NCBI GenBank assembly: GCA_016872795.1
Contig: VGYZ01000034.1
Coordinates: 1-34,436, forward strand
Length of the DNA stretch: 34,436 nt
Direction: 5' to 3'
Source: Planctomycetota bacterium
GTDB lineage: Bacteria > Planctomycetota > UBA1135 > GCA-002686595
The first letter of the stretch is position 1. Each line of letters begins with the position of its first letter. The notes below the pieces were generated by a model. It had not been told where the DNA came from, searched no databases, and worked only from the letters and a program-made list of their open reading frames with translations. This document shows, one piece after another, positions 7,779 through 16,550 of this stretch. The translations under genes were made by a program, and so were the position numbers.

Positions 7779-8774
7779 CTAGTTGCCGGTGTTCATGCCG
7801 AGCGAGAGGCCGCGCTCGACGAGCTTGCTCTTGATCTCGGTGAGCGATGTCTTGCCGAGGTTCTTGAGGTTCATGACATCGGTCTCGCTCATCGAGACGA
7901 GCTGGCCGATGGTGGTGATGTTGGCGCCGTCGAGGCAGTTCTTCGCGCGCACCGAGAGCTCGAGCTCCGCCACGGACGCCGTCAGCACGGCCGAGGACTT
8001 GCCGGTCTCGCGGCTGCGCTCCGCGTAGGGCGAAGCGCTCGGCTCCTCGGCCAGCGGCGACTCGTCGCGGCTGGACTCGAACAGCACGAAGGGGTTGAGG
8101 TGCTTGCGGTAGATCTTCGCCGCTTCCGTGAGCGCCATGTCCGGCGCGACGGAGCCGTCGGTCCAGACCTCGATCACAAGACGGTCGTAGTTCGTGAACT
8201 TGCCGACGCGCGTCGCCTCGACGGAGTAGCGCACGCGGTGTACCGGGGAGTAGATCGAGTCCACCGGGATCGTTCCCAGCTGGTTCTTGTCGACCATGTT
8301 CTCCTCGGCCTGCACATAGCCGCGGCCCTTGCGAATGTCGAGCTCCATCTTGAACTCGCGATCGCCCGTGAGCGTGAGCAGGTGCAGATCCGTGCTGACG
8401 ACCTTGGCGTCACCCGGGCACTGCACATCGGCCCCGGTGACCGGTCCCTTGCCCTTCTTCTGAATGCGGCAGGTGATCGGATCGTTGCCATCGTGGCGGA
8501 TGCGCAGTCGCTTGATGTTGAGGATGATGTCCGTCACGTCCTCGAGCACGCCGGTGAGCGAGTCGAACTCGTGAGCCACACCCTCGATGCGCACGGCGGT
8601 GACCGCGGTGCCCTCGATCGAGGAGAGCAGCACGCGGCGCAGGCCGTTGCCGATGGTGTGACCGAAGCCTTGCTCGAACGGCTCGACGACGAATCGGCCG
8701 TACTCCTTGGTCATGGTCGCCTTGTCGGGAACGACCTTGCTGGGCAGTTCGAAGTTGCGCCAACGAATTCTCAT
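7779..8774 (-). CDS. rpoA: RNA polymerase alpha subunit
   Basis: The alpha dimer nucleates RNA polymerase assembly and contacts UP elements and activators. The 331-aa protein has the N-terminal dimerisation domain (FGHTIGNGLRRVLLSS) and a complete C-terminal domain. The segment ELSVRAKNCL there holds the DNA-contacting arginine (equivalent of E. coli R265), followed by the NLGKTSLTEIK helix. The ATG at 8774 has AGGA upstream. It lies between rpsD and rplQ, the standard alpha-operon order. Confidence 0.98.
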   Translation of the reverse strand: MRIRWRNFELPSKVVPDKATMTKEYGRFVVEPFEQGFGHTIGNGLRRVLLSSIEGTAVTAVRIEGVAHEFDSLTGVLEDVTDIILNIKRLRIRHDGNDPITCRIQKKGKGPVTGADVQCPGDAKVVSTDLHLLTLTGDREFKMELDIRKGRGYVQAEENMVDKNQLGTIPVDSIYSPVHRVRYSVEATRVGKFTNYDRLVIEVWTDGSVAPDMALTEAAKIYRKHLNPFVLFESSRDESPLAEEPSASPYAERSRETGKSSAVLTASVAELELSVRAKNCLDGANITTIGQLVSMSETDVMNLKNLGKTSLTEIKSKLVERGLSLGMNTGN

Positions 8775-8828
8775 GATGCGTGGGGTCCTGTAGGGAGCCT
8801 GCGGTGTTTGCGAACGGTGGCGAAAGCG

Positions 8829-9455
8829 CTACTTCGAGCAGAGCTCGATGATGAGCTGTTCTTGGATCGGATGCGGCACATCCTCGCGCTTGGGCATCGT
8901 GGCAACGCGAACCGTGAGGTTGTCGCGGTTGACTTCGAGCCAAGCCGGAACGGGCTGCGACTTGTTGATCTCGAGGGCGTCGGCGACTTGCTTGCGGACC
9001 GACTCCTTCTTGCGCACGGAGACGATGTCCCCGGGACGGACGCTGAACGACGCAACGTCGACGAAGCGACCGTTGACCACGCAGTGCCCATGGTTCACCA
9101 GCTGACGCGCGTGGTTGCGCGAGAGGGCGAAGCCCGCGGCGAGCACGACGTTGTCGAGGCGACGCTCGAGCAGGACCATCAGGTTCTCGCCCGTGTTGCC
9201 CTTCATGCGCTCGGCCTCGTGGAAGTAGATCTTGAACTGCTTCTCCCACACGCCGTAGATGCGCTTGAGCTTCTGCTTCTCGCGCACGCGAACGCCGTAG
9301 TCCGTGACCTTGGCGCGCTTCTGAGCGTGAACGCCGGGCGGATAATCGCGGCGGGAGACGGCACACTTGTCCGTGAAGCAGCGCTGCCCCTTGAGGAACA
9401 GCTTCATGCCTTCACGACGGCACAGCTTGCACTTGTTTTCTATGTAACGACCCAT
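8829..9455 (-). CDS. rpsD: Ribosomal protein S4, zinc-binding form
   Basis: S4 is a primary 16S-binding protein that starts 30S assembly; in E. coli it also represses the alpha operon. The 208-aa protein starts MGRYIENKCKLCRREG and has four cysteines (two in CKLC, two further on near RCFTDKC), the zinc finger of C+ S4 proteins. An S4 RNA-binding domain follows (LERRLDNVVLAAGFA...RQLVNHGHCVVNG). AAGGA precedes the ATG at 9455. No S4-type pseudoknot leader was identified. Confidence 0.98.
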   Translation of the reverse strand: MGRYIENKCKLCRREGMKLFLKGQRCFTDKCAVSRRDYPPGVHAQKRAKVTDYGVRVREKQKLKRIYGVWEKQFKIYFHEAERMKGNTGENLMVLLERRLDNVVLAAGFALSRNHARQLVNHGHCVVNGRFVDVASFSVRPGDIVSVRKKESVRKQVADALEINKSQPVPAWLEVNRDNLTVRVATMPKREDVPHPIQEQLIIELCSK

Positions 9456-9484
9456 GTGTTCTTCCTTGTGAGCCTGTGCGCGGA

Positions 9485-9871
9485 CTAGACGCGACGACGC
9501 TTGCGGGCGCGGCAGCCGTTGTGCGGCAGCGGGGTGCAATCCTCGATGGCGAGGATGTTGAGACCGGAAGTGGACAGAGCGCGGATCGCCGACTCGCGAC
9601 CCGACCCAGCGCCACGAACCTTGACGAGTACTTCGCGCACGCCCTGACGGATCGCGCCCTGGGCGGCATGCTCCGCGGCACGAGTCGCGGCGAAGGGCGT
9701 GCTCTTGCGAGTGCCCTTGAAGCCGACGATGCCGGCGGAGCCCCAGGCGATGGCATCGCCCTTGGCATCCGTGACGGTCACATGCGTGTTGTTGAAGGAC
9801 GCCTTCACGTGCACGACGGCACGCGCGACATTGCGCTTGATCTTCTTCTTGACTACTGCTGCCTTGCTCAT
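9485..9871 (-). CDS. rpsK: Ribosomal protein S11
   Basis: S11 lies on the 30S platform near the mRNA exit and the Shine-Dalgarno helix. The 128-aa length and the motifs [23 protein letters not shown] and the C-terminal [18 protein letters not shown] are typical. The N-terminus is Lys-rich (KKKIKRN). It sits 6 bp after rpsM and 29 bp before rpsD. Confidence 0.98.
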   Translation of the reverse strand: MSKAAVVKKKIKRNVARAVVHVKASFNNTHVTVTDAKGDAIAWGSAGIVGFKGTRKSTPFAATRAAEHAAQGAIRQGVREVLVKVRGAGSGRESAIRALSTSGLNILAIEDCTPLPHNGCRARKRRRV

Positions 9872-9877
9872 GGCGGG

Positions 9878-10261
9878 TTACTTCATTCCCTTCACGGACT
9901 TCTTGCCGGCGACCGTCTTGCGCGGACCCTTGCGGGTGCGGGCGTTCGTGCGCGTGCGCTGGCCGCGCACCGGCAGGCCGCGCCGGTGGCGCATCCCGCG
10001 GTAGCTGCCGATCTCGCGCAGGCGATTGATGTTCGAAGCGATCTGGCGACGGAGCTGGCCCTCCACCGGATACGTCTTCTGAATGTATGTCGCGAGCAGC
10101 GCGAGCTGGTCTTCCGACAGCTCGCGCGAGCGCATGCCGCGGTCGAGCCCCGTCGCGTCGCAGATCTTCTGCGCCGTGTCGCGGCCGATGCCGTAGACAT
10201 AGGTCAGCGCGATTTCGAGGCGCTTCTGGGGCGGGATGTCGACACCGATGAGACGGGGCAT
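9878..10261 (-). CDS. rpsM: Ribosomal protein S13
   Basis: S13 is in the 30S head and makes intersubunit bridges with L5 and the P-site tRNA. The 127-aa protein starts [21 protein letters not shown], has a helix-two-turn-helix core ([11 protein letters not shown]), and a basic tail [13 protein letters not shown] that reaches the P site. AAGGAG overlaps the rpmJ stop codon region and sets the start at 10261. Confidence 0.98.
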   Translation of the reverse strand: MPRLIGVDIPPQKRLEIALTYVYGIGRDTAQKICDATGLDRGMRSRELSEDQLALLATYIQKTYPVEGQLRRQIASNINRLREIGSYRGMRHRRGLPVRGQRTRTNARTRKGPRKTVAGKKSVKGMK

Positions 10262-10270
10262 ATGTACTCC

Positions 10271-10387
10271 TTACTTGCCCTGACGCTGCTTGTGCGTCGG
10301 CTCCTTGCAGATGACAAAGACGACGCCGCGGCGGCGAACGATCTTGCAGTTGACGCACATGCGCCGAACGCTGGAACGCACTTTCAT
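10271..10387 (-). CDS. rpmJ: Ribosomal protein L36, zinc-binding form
   Basis: L36 is a 38-aa zinc ribbon that stabilises 23S rRNA near the L16 site. Sequence [14 protein letters not shown] with later C27 and a histidine in PTHKQRQG gives the full Cys3His zinc site (C11, C14, C27 and the histidine). The start ATG at 10387 overlaps the infA stop (ATGA), implying translational coupling. Order infA-rpmJ-rpsM is standard. Confidence 0.98.
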   Translation of the reverse strand: MKVRSSVRRMCVNCKIVRRRGVVFVICKEPTHKQRQGK

Positions 10388-10626
10388 TCCTGGGGACTCC
10401 GTTGCTTTCGATCGCCGCGATAGATGATGCGGCCCTTGGTCAGGTCGTAGGGGGACATCTCGACCGTGATTTTGTCGCCGGGCAGGATGCGGATGTAGTG
10501 CATGCGCATCTTGCCGCTGACGTGTGCGAGGATCTCGTGCCCAGACGCCAGTTTGGCGCGGAAGCGGGCGTTCGGCAGCGCCTCGGTGACGATGGCCTCC
10601 ACCGTGATCGGTTCTTCCTTGGCCAT
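10384..10626 (-). CDS. infA: Translation initiation factor IF-1
   Basis: IF-1 occupies the 30S A site during initiation. The 80-aa product is a single S1-type OB fold: [11 protein letters not shown], then [22 protein letters not shown] and GRIIYR. A short extra tail (KQRSPQE) makes it about 8 residues longer than the common 72. Its ATG at 10626 shares its A with the adk stop (TGATG), and its own stop overlaps rpmJ. The methionine aminopeptidase gene (map) often found between adk and infA is absent. Confidence 0.97.
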   Translation of the reverse strand: MAKEEPITVEAIVTEALPNARFRAKLASGHEILAHVSGKMRMHYIRILPGDKITVEMSPYDLTKGRIIYRGDRKQRSPQE

Positions 10627-11276
10627 CAGCTCTTCCCTCCCTGGGCAGCGGTGAGCATGGCCGAGAAAACCTGATCGGGCGTGCGGCTGCCATCGAGGTC
10701 CGCGAGGACTCCGCGGGCGCGATAGTGAGCTTCGACGGGCCGCGTCTGTTCGCGGTAGACCGACAGGCGCTTCTCGACCACCTCGCGGGAGTCGTCGGCG
10801 CGCTGGTAGAGCGAGCCACCGCACTTGTCACACACTCCGGCCTTGGCCGGCGGCGAGAAGCGCTCGTGGTGGATGTGGGCACAGCCCTTGCAGGTCCAGC
10901 GCCCGGTGAGACGTTCGATCAGCGCAGCGTCGGCCACGGACAGGTTCAGCGCGCGGACCGTGGCACCAGAGAGGCGCGCGTCGAGGGCCTCTGCCTGCGC
11001 CACCGTGCGCGGGAATCCGTCGAGCAGGTAGCCGGCCTTGCAGTCCGACTTGGCGACGCGATCGAACAGCATGTCGATCACCAGGGCGTCGGGGACGAGT
11101 CGGCCAGACTCCATGAACTGCCTGGCCTTCTGACCGAGCTCGGTACCCCGACCGAGATTCTCGCGGAACAGATCTCCGGTCGAGACATGCGGCGACGACA
11201 GTGCCCCCGCCAGGCGCGCGGCCTGGGTTCCCTTTCCGGCCCCCGGAGGGCCGAGCAGGATGAGCACGGTCTGCAT
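10626..11276 (-). CDS. adk: Adenylate kinase, zinc-lid form
   Basis: Adk interconverts ATP + AMP and 2 ADP. The 216-aa long-form enzyme has the P-loop GPPGAGKGT (9-17), the AMP-binding segment STGDLFREN, and DGFPRT. Its LID domain carries four cysteines (CKGC...CDKC, about 129-152) predicted to bind zinc. It starts 5 bp after secY and overlaps infA by one base. Placement between secY and infA is common in bacteria. Confidence 0.98.
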   Translation of the reverse strand: MQTVLILLGPPGAGKGTQAARLAGALSSPHVSTGDLFRENLGRGTELGQKARQFMESGRLVPDALVIDMLFDRVAKSDCKAGYLLDGFPRTVAQAEALDARLSGATVRALNLSVADAALIERLTGRWTCKGCAHIHHERFSPPAKAGVCDKCGGSLYQRADDSREVVEKRLSVYREQTRPVEAHYRARGVLADLDGSRTPDQVFSAMLTAAQGGKS

Positions 11277-11281
11277 GGGTC

Positions 11282-12595
11282 CTACTTGCGCGTCCAGCCA
11301 GCGGCGTTGGCGCTGCCCTTCATGAAACCTTCGTAGTTGCGCATCACGAGCTGCGCGTTGAGCTTGTCGACGATGTCCATCGCGACGCCCACGACGATCA
11401 GCACGGAAGTGCCGCCGAGGAAGTAGGCCATGGCCGGCGAGAGCGGCGTGCTGGCCGTGACGAAGCCCGGCAGCACCGACAGCACCGCGAGGAACGCGGC
11501 GCCGACGACGGTGATGCGCGTCAGCGTGTGATCGAGGAACTCGGCTGTCTTCTGGCCCGGACGCAGGCCCGGAATGAAGGAGCCGCGTTCCATCAGGTCC
11601 TTGGCGATCTGGTCGGGCTGGAACATCAGTCGGTTCCAGAAGAAGCAGAAGGCGAAGATCAGGGTGATCTGGAGCACGATGTGGACGAAGCCGCGCGGGT
11701 CGTTGAACACCGACTCGAGCCAGTTGAGATCGAGCGCCGCGAACAGCACGCCGGGCAGCACGAAGATGATCGAGGCGAACACGATCGGCATGACGCCGGC
11801 CATGTTGATCTTGAGCGGCAAAAAGTGCTTCTGGCCGCCGTAGACGCGCTGGCCCTTGGTCAGGCGAGCGTACTGGATCGGAATGCGGCGCGTGCCCTTG
11901 GTGATGTAGACGATCACGATGACGATCGCGATCCACAGGCCGACCAAGTAGACGATCGTGTCGTAGAAGTCGACCTGGCCCGCCATCTGGGACAGCGCGA
12001 GCGGGATGTCCGCACAGATGCCGGCCATGATGATCAGGCTGGCGCCGTTGCCGATGCCGTACTCGGTGATCAGCTCGCCGACCCACATGCAGAACATCGC
12101 GCCGGCCGTGAGCGAGAGCATCACGACGAGGGCGAGGCTGACTCCCGAGCCGATGCTCGAGTCGATCATGTTGGGCGACTGCAGGAACACGCCCGTGTAG
12201 ACGAACAGGGCCTGAATGAGCGCGATCGGGACCGCGAGCAGGCGCGTCCACTGGTTGATGCGCTTTTGGCCCGAGGCGCCTTCCTTGGCGATCGCTTCGA
12301 TCTTCGGGCTCACTTTGGTGAGCATCGAGAAGATGATCGAGGCCGAGATGTACGGCATGATGCCCAGCGAGAAGATCGAGGTGCGGCCGATGTCACCGCC
12401 CGAGAAGGCGTTCATCAGACCGAACACGCTCTGGTTCGCGTTCTGGGCAGCCTCGCGGAGAAACGACGGGGACATGCCCGGGATCGGCACTTGGAAGCCG
12501 AACCGGTACGCGAGCAGGAGCCCGAGCGTGACGAGGATTCGCTGCCTCGTCTCGGGAACCTTGAGCAGCTGGAGTGCGCCGCCTTGGTTCTCCAC
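11282..12595 (-). CDS. secY: Protein translocase subunit SecY
   Basis: SecY is the ten-helix channel of the Sec translocon in the inner membrane. Typical segments are FGFQVPIPGM near the start, then alternating hydrophobic helices to the C-terminus (437 aa). I chose the GTG at 12595, which overlaps the rplO stop by one base (TAGTG) and yields MENQGG...VPETRQRILVTL. An upstream ATG at 12619 would lie inside rplO and add a non-conserved segment. It follows rplO directly, as in the canonical spc operon. Confidence 0.97.
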   Translation of the reverse strand: MENQGGALQLLKVPETRQRILVTLGLLLAYRFGFQVPIPGMSPSFLREAAQNANQSVFGLMNAFSGGDIGRTSIFSLGIMPYISASIIFSMLTKVSPKIEAIAKEGASGQKRINQWTRLLAVPIALIQALFVYTGVFLQSPNMIDSSIGSGVSLALVVMLSLTAGAMFCMWVGELITEYGIGNGASLIIMAGICADIPLALSQMAGQVDFYDTIVYLVGLWIAIVIVIVYITKGTRRIPIQYARLTKGQRVYGGQKHFLPLKINMAGVMPIVFASIIFVLPGVLFAALDLNWLESVFNDPRGFVHIVLQITLIFAFCFFWNRLMFQPDQIAKDLMERGSFIPGLRPGQKTAEFLDHTLTRITVVGAAFLAVLSVLPGFVTASTPLSPAMAYFLGGTSVLIVVGVAMDIVDKLNAQLVMRNYEGFMKGSANAAGWTRK

Positions 12596-13077
12596 TAGGC
12601 CTGCCCCTCCGAGGCGCAATTCTCGCCCACGGTCGCCAGGACAACGACCGTGCCGCCGGCCTTCTCGATCTTCTCCTTGGCGGTCGCGCTGAACTTCTCG
12701 GCGTGGACTGTGAGGCGCTTCTTGAGCTCACCCGAACCGAGGATCTTGAGCAGCGGGGCATCCTTGGACGCGAGGGCGCGAGAGACGATGGCCTCGAAGT
12801 TGACCGTCGCGCCGTCTTCGAAGGCGTTGAGCGTCTCGACGTTGACCACGGTGTAGTCGACGCGGAAGCGCGCGTTCGTGAAGCCGCGCTTGGGCACGCG
12901 GCGATAGATCGGCATCTGACCGCCTTCGTAGCCGGGGCGGCGCGAGGTGCCCGAGCGAGCGCCCCAGCCCTTGTGACCGCGAGCGGAGGTCTTGCCCAGG
13001 CCGCTGCCGATGCCGCGACCGACGCGCTTGCGCTGCAGGTGCTTGACGCCCTTGTCCTGGACCGTCTTGAGGTTCAT
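12595..13077 (-). CDS. rplO: Ribosomal protein L15
   Basis: L15 is a late-assembly large-subunit protein. The 160-aa product has the Gly/Arg-rich N-terminal extension (KRVGRGIGSGLGKTSARGHKG) and the SRRPGYEGGQMPIYRRVPKRGF signature. It follows rpsE with only 34 bp between. L30 (rpmD), normally found there, is missing and no small frame in the gap could encode it. Its stop codon overlaps the secY GTG start. Confidence 0.98.
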   Translation of the reverse strand: MNLKTVQDKGVKHLQRKRVGRGIGSGLGKTSARGHKGWGARSGTSRRPGYEGGQMPIYRRVPKRGFTNARFRVDYTVVNVETLNAFEDGATVNFEAIVSRALASKDAPLLKILGSGELKKRLTVHAEKFSATAKEKIEKAGGTVVVLATVGENCASEGQA

Positions 13078-13111
13078 CGCTGGCTTCCGTCGAGGGGTGA
13101 GGTGTTGGAGA

Positions 13112-13621
13112 TCAGACTTCGACGCCGCGCAGGTCGCGGATCGTCTCGCGGGTGCGCAGCTGGGCCAGCGCGGCGAGCGTGGCCTTGACCGAGTTCACCG
13201 GGTTGGTCGAACCGTAGGACTTGGTGAGGACATTCTTGATGCCGGCCATCTCGCACACCGCGCGCACCGAGGCGCCCGCGATGATGCCCGTACCCGGCGA
13301 GGCGGGGATCAGGCGCACGCGCGAGGCACCGAAGTTGGCTTCGACCTCGTGCGGAATGGTGCCGCCGTCGGTCACGGGGATGCGGATCAGGTGCTTGCGA
13401 CCGTCGCGCGCAGCCTTGTCGAGGGCGCCGGGGACTTGCGGTCCCTTGCCGTAGCCCAAGCCCACCACGCCGTCGCGATTGCCGCACACCTGCAGCGCCG
13501 CGAAGGAGAAGCGACGACCACCCTTGACGACCACCGCGCAGCGGTTGATGCGGACGAGCACTTCCGACAGCGTCGAGAGCTGCTCGACCTCGCGGATGTC
13601 CAGATAACGAATGCCTTCCAT
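13112..13621 (-). CDS. rpsE: Ribosomal protein S5
   Basis: S5 lines the mRNA entry channel and affects decoding fidelity. The 169-aa product has the N-terminal double-stranded RNA-binding fold with VVKGGRRFSFAALQVCGN, then GLGYGKGPQVP and GTGIIAGASVRAVCEMAGI. The spectinomycin-linked loop looks ordinary. The ATG at 13621 yields MEGIRYLDIREVEQL; the start is less certain because N-termini of S5 vary. It is 53 bp after rplR. Confidence 0.96.
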   Translation of the reverse strand: MEGIRYLDIREVEQLSTLSEVLVRINRCAVVVKGGRRFSFAALQVCGNRDGVVGLGYGKGPQVPGALDKAARDGRKHLIRIPVTDGGTIPHEVEANFGASRVRLIPASPGTGIIAGASVRAVCEMAGIKNVLTKSYGSTNPVNSVKATLAALAQLRTRETIRDLRGVEV

Positions 13622-13674
13622 GTGCTTCCTCGAGAACTCGTGCTTGTGTGCTGGGCCGGGGTGCGAGTGAGAGC

Positions 13675-14043
13675 CTAGAACTTGAGACCGGCTTCGCGAG
13701 CCGCGTCCGCGAGAGCCTTGATGCGCCCGTGGAAGCGGGCCGAGCCGCGGTCGAACACGACGGATGTGATGCCGGCGGCGAGCGCCTGCTTGGCGATCTC
13801 GGCGCCGATCACGCGCGCGCGATCGGACTTGTTCTTGCCCTTGAGCGCATCGGCCATGGCCTTCGCCGTCGAAGTGGCGGCGCACAAAGTGCTGCCCTTC
13901 GCGTCGTCGATCACCTGAGCGGAGATGTGCTTGACGGAGCGGCTGACCGAGAGCCGGGGGAGGCTCGCGGTGCGGCGGATATTGGCGCGGATGCGCCACT
14001 TGCGGCGCTGACGGCGCCCTTGCTTGAGGATCGTGGCCTTCAT
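13675..14043 (-). CDS. rplR: Ribosomal protein L18
   Basis: L18 binds 5S rRNA in the central protuberance together with L5. The 122-aa product has a basic N-terminus ([16 protein letters not shown]), [18 protein letters not shown] and the C-terminal [20 protein letters not shown] motif. It starts 2 bp after the rplF stop, consistent with coupling. Confidence 0.98.
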   Translation of the reverse strand: MKATILKQGRRQRRKWRIRANIRRTASLPRLSVSRSVKHISAQVIDDAKGSTLCAATSTAKAMADALKGKNKSDRARVIGAEIAKQALAAGITSVVFDRGSARFHGRIKALADAAREAGLKF

Positions 14044-14045
14044 GA

Positions 14046-14585
14046 TCAGCTACCGAAGCTCTTGCCAGCCTTGAGACGGACATACTCGCCCTTGTAGCGC
14101 ACACCCTTGCCCTTGTAGGGCTCGGGCTTGCGGGACGAGCGGATGCGGGAAGCGGTCATGCCCACCTTCTGCTTGTCGTAGCCGGTGAGCACGATGAGCG
14201 TGTTGGTCGGGCAGGCGGCGTTGACTCCCTCGGGGAGCACGATTTCGACGGGCTGGCAGAAACCGACCGAGAGCACGACCTTGCGGCCCGCCACGGCGGC
14301 GTTCCAGCCGACGCCCACCACCTCGAGCTCCTTCTGGAAGCCCTTGGTGACGCCCTCGACCATGCTCGCGATGAGCGCGCGCATGGTCCCGTGCATGGCG
14401 CGGGTCTCGCGCGCTTCGCCCACGCGCTCGACCGTCACCAGCTTGCCATCGGTCGAGACCTTGATGTCCGAGCGCACCGGGAACTCGTTCGAGCCCTTCG
14501 GGCCCTTCACGCGCACCTTGCCGCTCTCGACCTTCACCTCGACGCCCGCGGGGATGACCACGGGCTGCTTTCCTACGCGGGACAT
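14046..14585 (-). CDS. rplF: Ribosomal protein L6
   Basis: L6 sits near the sarcin-ricin loop and the factor-binding site. The 179-aa product starts [15 protein letters not shown], has the two L6 repeats and ends with the [17 protein letters not shown] motif that contacts 23S rRNA. It starts 2 bp after rpsH and ends 2 bp before rplR. Confidence 0.98.
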   Translation of the reverse strand: MSRVGKQPVVIPAGVEVKVESGKVRVKGPKGSNEFPVRSDIKVSTDGKLVTVERVGEARETRAMHGTMRALIASMVEGVTKGFQKELEVVGVGWNAAVAGRKVVLSVGFCQPVEIVLPEGVNAACPTNTLIVLTGYDKQKVGMTASRIRSSRKPEPYKGKGVRYKGEYVRLKAGKSFGS

Positions 14586-14587
14586 GG

Positions 14588-14983
14588 CTAGTACACCTTG
14601 CAGAGGACCTCGCCGCCCGCATTGATCGTGCGCGCGGTCCGGTCGGACACGATGCCCTGATTGGTGGAGAGGATGTAGACGCCGAGGCCCCGCAGCACCG
14701 AGGGGATGTCCTTGGCGTTGCTGTACACGCGGCAGCCCGGCTTGGAGATGCGCTCGAGCTTGCGAATCACCTTCTCGCCGTCGGGGCCGTACTTGAGGCG
14801 AATCGTGAGCGTGCTCGAGGGCGAACCCTCTTCCACCTCGTATGAGTCGACGAAACCCTCTTCCTTGAGGATCTGCGCCACGCCCACCTTGATGCGTGAG
14901 GCGGGCATGGTCACCGTTCTTGCGCCGACGGCATTGCCGTTGCGCACGCGGGTGAGGAGGTCTGCGATCGGATCGGTCATCAT
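14588..14983 (-). CDS. rpsH: Ribosomal protein S8
   Basis: S8 is a primary 16S binder and, in E. coli, the spc-operon repressor. The 131-aa product has TDPIADLLTRVRNGN at the start and LSTNQGIVSDRTAR...GGEVLCKVY at the end. Two adjacent ATG codons (14983, 14980) are possible. AGGAG, which overlaps the rpsN stop, lies 10 bases from the first, so I chose 14983. Confidence 0.98.
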   Translation of the reverse strand: MMTDPIADLLTRVRNGNAVGARTVTMPASRIKVGVAQILKEEGFVDSYEVEEGSPSSTLTIRLKYGPDGEKVIRKLERISKPGCRVYSNAKDIPSVLRGLGVYILSTNQGIVSDRTARTINAGGEVLCKVY

Positions 14984-14996
14984 CGGATTGTGGCTC

Positions 14997-15182
14997 CTAC
15001 CACGACGCCTTGCGCATGCCCGGGATTTCGCCCTTGAGCGCCTTCTCGCGCAGGCAGATGCGGCAAATTCCGAACTTGCGATACACGGCACGCGGACGAC
15101 CGCAGATGCCGCAGCGGTTGTAACGCCGAGACGAGAACTTCGGCGTCTGCTTGCTCTTGATGACGAGACAGGTCTTGGCCAT
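14997..15182 (-). CDS. rpsN: Ribosomal protein S14, zinc-binding short form
   Basis: S14 is in the 30S head. The 61-aa product is the short type with CGIC (24-27) and CRIC (40-43) zinc motifs, as opposed to the roughly 100-aa zinc-free form. It lies between rplE and rpsH in the usual spc order. Confidence 0.98.
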   Translation of the reverse strand: MAKTCLVIKSKQTPKFSSRRYNRCGICGRPRAVYRKFGICRICLREKALKGEIPGMRKASW

Positions 15183-15185
15183 GGG

Positions 15186-15776
15186 TCAGCTCACCTTCTC
15201 CTCGGCGGACTTCTTCTTCTTCTTTTCACCAGCATCCTTCTGGACGAACGGCATGCCGAGTTCCTTGAGCAGGTGGTAGCCACGCTCGTCGGTGCCCGCC
15301 GTCGTCACGAAGGTGATGTCCATTCCTTGGGCGAACTCGATCTTGTCGAGCTCGATCTCCGGGAACACGGTCTGGTCGGCCAGGCCGAGGGTGTAGTTGC
15401 CGCGACCGTCGAGGCGATCCTTCACGCCGCGGAAGTCGCGGATGCGCGGAAGGACGATCGAGATCAGACGGTCCGCGAATTCCCACATGCGCTCGCCGCG
15501 CAGGGTCACCGCGCAGCCGATCGGCATGTTCTCGCGCAGCTTGAAGGCACTGATCGCCTCGCGCGACTTGCGGATGGTCGGGGTCTGACCCGTGATCATC
15601 GCCATGTCCTTGGCGGCAGCTTCGGCGCGAGCCTTGTTCTCGACGGCCTTGCCGATGCCCATGTTGACGACGATCTTCACGAGCCGGGGCGCAGCGTGGT
15701 CATTGGTGATGCCAAAGCGCTCGCGCAGCTTCGCCTTGACCTCGTTGGCGTACTTTTCCTTGAGACGGGGTGCCAT
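15186..15776 (-). CDS. rplE: Ribosomal protein L5
   Basis: L5 binds 5S rRNA and forms the bridge with S13. The 196-aa product has the core segments KIVVNMGIG, MITGQTP, RKSREAISAFKLR and GRGNYTLGLADQTVFPEI. It carries an extra Lys/Glu-rich tail (GEKKKKKSAEEKVS) of about 15 residues beyond the usual end. The ATG at 15776 gives MAPRLKEKYANEVK, matching the family. Confidence 0.98.
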   Translation of the reverse strand: MAPRLKEKYANEVKAKLRERFGITNDHAAPRLVKIVVNMGIGKAVENKARAEAAAKDMAMITGQTPTIRKSREAISAFKLRENMPIGCAVTLRGERMWEFADRLISIVLPRIRDFRGVKDRLDGRGNYTLGLADQTVFPEIELDKIEFAQGMDITFVTTAGTDERGYHLLKELGMPFVQKDAGEKKKKKSAEEKVS

Positions 15777-15795
15777 AAGAGTTCCTGGTGGGCCG

Positions 15796-16173
15796 CTACT
15801 TGGCCGCCTTCTTGGACTTCTGGGCCGCGCTGGACTTCTTGCCCGCGCTGGACTTCTGGGCCGCGCTGGACTTCTTGCCCGCGCTGGACTTCTGGGCCGC
15901 GCTGGACTTCTTGCCCGCGCTGGACTTCTTGCCCGCCGGCTCGGCGCCGCCGCCGACGCGGGCGACATTGCTGGCGTGGATCGAGCACTCTTCCTGAATG
16001 CGCTGACCCTTGGGGTTCTGCTGCGTGGGCTTCTTGTGCTTCCAGCGCAGGTTGATGCCCTCGACGATGACACGACCATCGCGCGGCAGGGCTTGCTTGA
16101 TGACGCCCTGCTTGCCCTTGTCGTTGCCCGCCAGAACCTTGACGGTGTCGCCCTTCTTGACATGCAGACTCAT
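15796..16173 (-). CDS. rplX: Ribosomal protein L24 with a repetitive lysine-rich tail
   Basis: L24 initiates 50S assembly and sits by the exit tunnel. Residues 1 to about 75 are a normal KOW-domain L24 ([19 protein letters not shown], then the [11 protein letters not shown] segment). From about residue 78 the protein becomes seven copies of a six-residue unit of type SA(G/A)(K/Q)KS, ending KKAAK, encoded by a tandem 18-bp repeat (15811-15936). The tail resembles histone-H1-like Ala/Lys tails and would be disordered and basic. The ATG at 16173 shares its A with the rplN stop (TGATG). Confidence 0.96.
   Translation of the reverse strand: MSLHVKKGDTVKVLAGNDKGKQGVIKQALPRDGRVIVEGINLRWKHKKPTQQNPKGQRIQEECSIHASNVARVGGGAEPAGKKSSAGKKSSAAQKSSAGKKSSAAQKSSAGKKSSAAQKSKKAAK
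15811..15936 (-). repeat. Seven tandem 18-bp units inside rplX
   Basis: Seven consecutive 18-bp units encode the L24 tail. Two versions largely alternate (one encoding an AQK core, one a GKK core), so the higher-order period is 36 bp. The two units at the right end (15901-15936) are identical GKK units, and the leftmost (15811-15828) is a variant ending in Lys. Near-identity at the DNA level points to recent expansion by slippage. Confidence 0.95.
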
Positions 16174-16541
16174 CAGACGACCTCCTGAGCGAGCGAGATG
16201 ATCTTCATGAAGTTGCGCTCGCGCAGCTCGCGCGCGACGGCGCCGAAGATGCGCGTGCCTTTGGGGTTGTTCTCCGCGTCGATCAGCACGATCGCGTTGC
16301 GGTCGAAGCGCACATAGGTGCCGTCATCGCGGCGGGTCGCCTTGCGAGTGCGAACGATCACGCCCTTGGCCACCGAACCGGCCTTGACGTCCGAGCTCGG
16401 GAGGGCCTTCTTGACGGCCACGACGACGATGTCGCCGAGGCCAGCGACGCGGCGGTGCGTTCCGCCGAGCACCTTGATGCACTGGACACGCTTGGCGCCG
16501 GTGTTGTCAGCGACGTCCAGGAAAGTCTGCATCTGGATCAT
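16173..16541 (-). CDS. rplN: Ribosomal protein L14
   Basis: L14 is at the 50S intersubunit face. The 122-aa product starts [19 protein letters not shown] and contains [13 protein letters not shown] and the [10 protein letters not shown]...[13 protein letters not shown] signature. It is 9 bp after rpsQ and its stop overlaps the rplX start. Confidence 0.98.
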   Translation of the reverse strand: MIQMQTFLDVADNTGAKRVQCIKVLGGTHRRVAGLGDIVVVAVKKALPSSDVKAGSVAKGVIVRTRKATRRDDGTYVRFDRNAIVLIDAENNPKGTRIFGAVARELRERNFMKIISLAQEVV

Positions 16542-16550
16542 GGGTCAACC

